This document shows positions 6,401-9,122 of a stretch of 9,122 nt of DNA, one piece after another. The stretch comes from an uncultured delta proteobacterium. GTDB taxonomy: Bacteria; Myxococcota_A; Polyangia; Polyangiales; Ga0077539. The notes below the pieces were generated by a model. That model was not told where the DNA came from and did not search any database. It was given only the letters and a program-made list of their open reading frames with translations. Both the position numbers and the translations under genes were made by a program. Positions within the stretch are counted from its first letter, which is position 1; each line of letters begins with the position of its first letter. The stretch is taken from NCBI GenBank assembly GCA_903885885.1, contig CAISKJ010000222.1:1-9122 (forward strand), read 5' to 3'.

Positions 6401-6645
6401 AAATGACTGAATTCAAGGCGCGTGCGTCTCGCATGCGCGACTGGGAGCGCGCGATGCGGCGGAGACCGCGTTGCGGCGCGCAGCGTGTGCCTGCGTGATG
6501 CGAAGGCGCTCGCCGCGCAACAACAGGGGCTAAGCGGTCTTTCGGAAATAGGATCAAAGTCATTGACACGGGTGCGGGTATGGGAGCACCGTACGAGCCA
6601 GTCGAGGTTGCCGGGGGGCACGAACGCTCGTCGGGGCCACGCGTT
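6401..6645. other. Intergenic stretch upstream of the 129-aa protein gene
   Basis: I find no gene here. Short open frames exist on the plus strand but have no homology I recognise and no ribosome-binding site. A TTGACA at 6563-6568 matches a -35 box, yet no -10 box follows at the proper distance. The stretch presumably carries the promoter of the gene at 6658. It also contains the TTCAAGG (6412-6418) that repeats the TTCAAGG on the other side of the inverted-repeat element (5923-5929). Confidence 0.5.
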
Positions 6646-6651
6646 GGGGAG
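6646..6651 (+). promoter_or_regulatory. Ribosome binding site that sets a GTG start
   Basis: GGGGAG lies six bases before the GTG at 6658. It argues for this start and against the in-frame ATG at 6580, whose extra 26 residues have no recognisable structure. Confidence 0.65.
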
Positions 6652-6657
6652 ACCATC

Positions 6658-7047
6658 GTGGCGCGACTGTTCAATATCGAAGTGTTCAACCAGAGCATCA
6701 GCGGCGACGGCGGGAGTCCGGGGGTGTACTACACGAGCCCGGAGCAGATGGCGGTGCTCGGGAGCGCCGATGCGCTCATCGTCCAGATCATCGTGGAGTC
6801 CGTGGGGGCGCTCTCGACGCAGGTTACGGTGGCCTACGAGTCGTCGAACACGGGGAGCCAGATCGCGAACGAGTGGGGCAACGTCGCCACGGCGACGACG
6901 GGCGCCGCGGTCAACTGGAGCGACCTCCCGCTGGTGAAGCCACTCACCATCACCACTGTGGGGCAGATCGGGGCCTTTGGCCGCTTCAAGGTCACTTCGA
7001 ACAACAACGCCCCGGCCCAGGTTCGCATCCAGGGCGAGCGCATCTAA
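6658..7047 (+). CDS. 129-aa beta-rich protein, function unknown
   Basis: I do not recognise this protein. From the GTG start it reads MARLFNIEVFNQ, then a Gly/Ser turn (SGDGGSPG), an alternating hydrophobic stretch (ALIVQIIVESVG), and segments such as STQVTVAYESSN and GRFKVTSNNNAPAQVRIQG. The alternating pattern predicts a small all-beta sandwich. The strand-and-turn style (VTVAYESSNTG, then a Trp, then FKVTSNN) faintly resembles beta domains of phage virion or surface-display proteins; that is an impression, not an assignment. It has no signal peptide, no Cys and no enzyme motif. Its stop (7045-7047) overlaps the stop of the ISAs1-type transposase on the other strand, and the final codons CAG GGC GAG CGC ATC TAA may belong to the end of that insertion sequence. 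If so, the native C-terminus was replaced. Confidence 0.7.
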   Translation: MARLFNIEVFNQSISGDGGSPGVYYTSPEQMAVLGSADALIVQIIVESVGALSTQVTVAYESSNTGSQIANEWGNVATATTGAAVNWSDLPLVKPLTITTVGQIGAFGRFKVTSNNNAPAQVRIQGERI

Positions 7048-7472
7048 ATCGCTTCAATTTCAGGCAGTCCACGCGTGAGCGTGTGCAGCAGAAAATCGTG
7101 GTCCCAGCCCGCCGCCTTCTGCTTGCCCTTCACACCACGTTTGATCGTCGTGTTGCGTTTGAGCAGCATGATCGCGATCCGTCGAAGCAATCCGAAGTTG
7201 GCCGCTCCCTGCTCGTGACGAATCGGGCACTCGTCTTCACGCAGTTGCACATCGAGGATCCAGTGCAGGCCGTTCTCGACCGACCAGTGAGCCCGGATCG
7301 CACGCGCCACGTCGCGTACCTTCGGCGCGACGCTGCCTACATACCAGTGCGTCGCGATCTCGACCTCGCCGCGGGTGTGGACTCGCGTGCGGCGAACCTG
7401 GGCGATCATCTCCGCGCTCGGCCACCGCTCCACGAGCGTTGGAACCTTCTGTACCTCCTCGCCGAACCCCGT
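7030..7472 (-). mobile_element. ISAs1-family insertion sequence remnant
   Basis: This is the 3' part of an ISAs1-type element. The left boundary is taken at CAGGG (7030-7034), because ends of this family commonly begin that way and the transposase stop lies only 10 nt inside. That boundary is inferred from recollection of the family. The other end is missing: homology stops where the IS66 remnant begins, and no continuation is seen beyond the IS66 part. Confidence 0.6.
7044..7472 (-). pseudogene. ISAs1-family transposase, C-terminal fragment
   Basis: About 140 C-terminal residues of a DDE transposase of the ISAs1 (H-repeat-associated) family remain. Diagnostic segments are VERWPSAEMIAQVRRTR, THWYVGSV, the catalytic-glutamate region AHWSVENGLHWILDV, LREDECPIRH, NFGLLRRIAIMLLKR and AGWDHDFLLHTL. 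Full-length members have about 370 residues with two catalytic Asp in the N-terminal part, all of which is missing here, so it cannot be active. The open frame continues to 7571, but the residues before about 7472 run antisense through the start of IS66 tnpA and are not homologous. Truncation most likely reflects insertion of, or deletion next to, the IS66 element. Confidence 0.88.
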
Positions 7473-7524
7473 CGTGACGCATCCCTCATAGCGTGTCGAT
7501 GTCGGTCTCCGAGAGGAGATCGCC

Positions 7525-7886
7525 ATGACCGATGCACTGGGGCAGAAGCTGCGCGCGCTGTTGGCCACCACGAGGCGCCAGGGACCGGGCCGCTCCTGGC
7601 CGCGTCCCCTTCGAGAAAAGGTCGCGCGTTACGTGCTCTCGCGTCGCCAGCAGGCGCGACCTACGAGCAGCTCGCCCAGACCCTCGGCGTCCCGCCGAAC
7701 ACCCTTCACCGCTGGTCGCACTCGCTCACGCAGGATCCCGCTACCACCGACGAGGGCCCCTTTCGTCGCGTGCAGTTCGTCGCCGAGGGGGCCTCCTCGA
7801 TGACGCTGCACGGGCCCTGCGGCCTTCGCGTCGAGGGCCTCGACCTCGACACGCTCGTCGCGCTCTGGAAGAGGCTCGCCTCGTGA
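7525..7886 (+). pseudogene. tnpA: IS66 TnpA-like accessory protein, frameshifted
   Basis: The ATG at 7525 has an AGGAG six bases upstream. The first 43 codons end ...YVLSRRQQ at 7653, and homology resumes in the -1 frame as GATYEQLAQTLGVPPNTLHRW, a helix-turn-helix. Adding one G after CAGCAG would join them into a 120-aa protein of the size usual for IS66 TnpA, an accessory DNA-binding protein needed for transposition in some members. The junction has no slippery heptamer, so a one-base deletion is more likely than programmed frameshifting. The C-terminal half runs to TGA at 7884-7886 and overlaps the tnpB start. Confidence 0.82.
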
Positions 7887-8296
7887 TCGCGTGGCCTCGC
7901 TCCGTGCCGGTCTACGCCCATCGCAGACCCGTCGATATGCGTAAGAGCTATGACACCCTCGGCGCGATCGTCACGACCTCGATGCCGCGTACGCTGCTCT
8001 CGGGCGCCGTGTTCCTCTTTGTCGGGCGCGATCGACGCAGGGCCAAGGCGCTCTTCTTCGACGGCACGGGCGTGTGCGTGCTCGCCAAGCGACTCGACAA
8101 GGGACGCTTCGCCAACGTGTGGGCAGACGACGGCGCGGCGCCGCTCACGCTCAGCGCGAGCGAGCTCGCGCTCTTCTTCGAGGGCAGCGAGCACGTGGGG
8201 CGCATCGCGCTCAGCCCTGCAGTGATCGACCCGTCACGCGACCTCAAGGTGTCGCCACAAAAGTTCTCGTCGCCTCTCGACACGACACGGCGATGA
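7883..8296 (+). CDS. tnpB: IS66 family TnpB (Orf2) accessory protein
   Basis: The 137-aa product matches IS66 Orf2/TnpB: RRPVDMRKSYDTLGAIV near the N-terminus, then LSGAVFLFVGRDRRRAKALFFDGTGVCVLAKRLDKGRF, and a C-terminal LTLSASELALFFEG. These are the conserved blocks of the family, whose molecular role in transposition is not settled. The GTG start at 7883 overlaps the tnpA stop as GTGA, the usual arrangement for translational coupling. Because tnpA is frameshifted upstream, ribosomes would leave the tnpA frame early and coupling is probably lost. The frame itself is intact and slightly longer than the usual 115-120 residues. tnpC begins 16 nt later. Confidence 0.9.
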   Translation: MIAWPRSVPVYAHRRPVDMRKSYDTLGAIVTTSMPRTLLSGAVFLFVGRDRRRAKALFFDGTGVCVLAKRLDKGRFANVWADDGAAPLTLSASELALFFEGSEHVGRIALSPAVIDPSRDLKVSPQKFSSPLDTTRR

Positions 8297-8312
8297 TCTT
8301 ACCTGTCCGCGC

Positions 8313-8756
8313 GTGGTCGACCTGACACGCGAGAAGGACGCGGAGACGCTTCGCTCCGCCGCCATGCTTCTCGAGCGGGAGAACCGCCGACTGATCGAGA
8401 AGAATCTCGCGCTCCAGGCGCGCGTCGCCGAGCTCGAGGGCAAGGCGCCCGCGGATCTTCAGCAGCGCCTCGCGCTCCTCGAAGAGCAGCTCGCGCAGCG
8501 CAACCGAAAGCTGTTCGGCAAGTCGTCGGAGCGCCGCGATGGCGGTGAGCCGAAGAGTGAGACGCCCTCGGAGCCCGAAGCCCAGAAGGGACACGGCCCG
8601 CGCGCGCAACCCAAGCTCCCGCTGGTCGAGACGCCTCACGAGCTCGACGCACCCGACCGCATGTGCCGCGCCTGCGGAGGTCACCTCGAAGAGTGGGTCG
8701 GCAAGAGCGAGGACAGCGAAGAGATCGACGTGATCGAGCGCCGCTTCGTGGTCCGT
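8313..8756 (+). pseudogene. tnpC: IS66 transposase TnpC, N-terminal fragment
   Basis: The GTG at 8313 opens a frame whose first 148 residues match the N-terminus of IS66 transposases: a long coiled coil or leucine-zipper segment (about 8-65), the block RKLFGKSSERR (65-75), a linker rich in Pro, Glu and Lys, a zinc-binding CRACGG (Cys118, Cys121) and the block EEIDVIERRFVVR (136-148). Full-length TnpC has about 500 residues, including the DDE catalytic core. Here homology ends just where the family would continue with a second Cys pair; the next 30 codons, to a stop at 8846, are unrelated. It cannot be an active transposase, although the DNA-binding N-terminus alone might still be made. Confidence 0.88.
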
Positions 8757-8871
8757 GTAGACGGCAGAGCAATTCCGACGATTTCTGACGGTCACGGGCG
8801 GGCGTGTAGGGTCGTCGTCATCGCGCTGCGCGGCGTGCGCCCGTAGGCCCGCGCGGTGACGCGTGACGCTG

Positions 8872-8896
8872 CGCACCGCCGCAGCCTGGCGGTGCG
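8872..8896. repeat. Perfect 9-bp-stem hairpin
   Basis: CGCACCGCC (8872-8880) and GGCGGTGCG (8888-8896) are exact inverted repeats around a 7-nt loop. No T-run follows on either side, so it is not a standard terminator. It lies 17 bp before the twin dyads at 8914-8953 and could be part of the same leader or control region. Confidence 0.75.
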
Positions 8897-8913
8897 AGGT
8901 CGCAGCCGTCAGC

Positions 8914-8953
8914 GTTTACTTTTCATGTAAACGTGTTCACAGGTCCTGTGAAC
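8914..8953. promoter_or_regulatory. Twin 19-bp dyads GTTYAC-N7-GTRAAC, likely operator
   Basis: Site 1 is GTTTACTTTTCATGTAAAC (8914-8932) and site 2 is GTTCACAGGTCCTGTGAAC (8935-8953). Both have six-base arms around seven bases and share ten of twelve arm positions; the two differences, T/C and A/G, compensate each other and keep the symmetry. Site 2 is symmetric over 9+1+9 bases. The sites start exactly 21 bp apart, two turns of the helix, as expected for two dimers bound on one face of DNA. The patch is AT-richer than its surroundings. A TetR- or GntR-like repressor is a reasonable guess; none is encoded in the window. Confidence 0.6.
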
Positions 8954-9004
8954 GGTGGCCGCGCTGAACGCGCCGCGCTGTTTCCCATTGCGCACGCGTT
9001 CGGC

Positions 9005-9122
9005 ATGGCGCGCGACGAGCGGGAGGGCGTGAGCACGCCACGCAGCCCGACGGAACCGACCGTCACGATGCGCGGCAGACGTTTCCCAGTCTCTGAAGCG
9101 ATGCGCGAAGCAGCGGAGGCAC
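9005..9122 (+). CDS. Possible start of a gene leaving the window
   Basis: An open frame runs from ATG at 9005 to the last base, 39 codons so far, with a further in-frame ATG at 9068 whose product would begin MRGRRFPVSEAMREAAEA. The same frame is open further upstream through the dyads. I see no good Shine-Dalgarno before either ATG, and the visible residues match no family I know. Its position 50 bp after the putative operator is the main reason to list it. It could equally be chance openness in GC-rich DNA. Confidence 0.3.
   Translation, partial: MARDEREGVSTPRSPTEPTVTMRGRRFPVSEAMREAAEA

Larger units (their letters stand above)
7475..8820 (+). mobile_element. IS66-family element, truncated and decayed
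   Basis: The order tnpA-tnpB-tnpC on one strand is the hallmark of IS66. The tnpA frame is broken and tnpC lacks about two thirds. The outer limits are tentative. At the left TGACGCATCCCTCATAGCG starts at 7475, next to the last ISAs1 homology. At the right the reverse strand from 8820 begins TGACGACGACCCTACACGCC. With one gap these share about 13 of 22 positions, which would fit degenerate terminal repeats and imply a large internal deletion of tnpC. No target duplication is visible. Confidence 0.6.

Noticed and set aside
5829..6410. Plus-strand protein of about 190 aa containing GFDSGGQAADT repeats
   Set aside because: Frames are open in several registers on both strands because of GC content and a 33-bp unit lacking stops; the region is nearly self-complementary and has no good ribosome-binding site.
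6563..6597. Sigma-70 promoter from TTGACA at 6563
   Set aside because: No -10-like box at 16-18 bp; the nearest candidates are 10 or 23 bp away.
5520..6698. Long minus-strand reading frame of 392 aa joining the repeat element to the small lipoprotein
   Set aside because: Only the last 118 codons look like a protein, with the lipoprotein signal at their start; the upstream part is repeat DNA.
8935..8953. CRP/FNR-type binding site
   Set aside because: The half-sites read TCACA...TGTGA, the reverse of the CRP order, and the neighbouring site shares only the GTTYAC-N7-GTRAAC form.
1..9122. tRNA or rRNA genes
   Set aside because: No cloverleaf with a T-loop GTTCRAAYC and CCA end, and no rRNA-like conserved stretch, was seen on either strand.

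Overview
The window is very GC-rich and reads like a chromosomal stretch of a myxobacterium-type bacterium (Myxococcota, possibly Polyangia/Sandaracinaceae). That placement is an inference. It rests on the strong G/C preference at third codon positions, several lipoproteins with alanine-rich signal peptides, a 'WG..PDDVW.VG' propeller lipoprotein of a style common in these genomes, and an HPt protein with no partner nearby.

Left part (7-3670, minus strand), in transcription order: a 121-aa HPt phosphotransfer protein, a 218-aa lipoprotein with a Pro/Gln linker and a beta-rich C-terminal domain, a PrsW-family intramembrane protease, and a 392-aa propeller-like lipoprotein. The last two are only 35 nt apart and probably cotranscribed. 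A 149-nt gap separates this group from two plus-strand genes (3820-5512): a histidine-phosphatase (phosphoglycerate mutase-like) protein and a secreted alpha/beta-hydrolase lipoprotein of the LpqC/PHB-depolymerase type. A small Cys-rich lipoprotein (5520-5876, minus) converges on the hydrolase gene. Most of these proteins act at the envelope or in signalling.

Middle part (5877-6657) has no convincing gene. It holds the most striking structure in the window: two 116-bp arms in inverted orientation (5952-6067 and 6270-6385, 111/116 identical, no gaps) around a 202-bp interior that carries five tandem 33-bp units. Each arm ends inward in its own perfect 8+3+8 hairpin. I see no recombinase or other protein belonging to it. 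It could be a MITE-like non-autonomous element, a structured RNA locus or a DNA architecture element.

Right part (6658-9122) is accessory DNA. A 129-aa beta-rich protein of unknown function with a GTG start runs tail-to-tail into a truncated ISAs1-family transposase, and the two stop codons overlap. That fragment is cut where an IS66-family remnant begins. The IS66 part has tnpA with a one-base frameshift, an intact-looking tnpB that overlaps the tnpA stop, and tnpC cut off after about 148 codons. Beyond it lie a 9-bp-stem hairpin and two adjacent 19-bp dyads of the form GTTYAC-N7-GTRAAC set exactly 21 bp apart. They look like a tandem operator upstream of an open frame that leaves the window.
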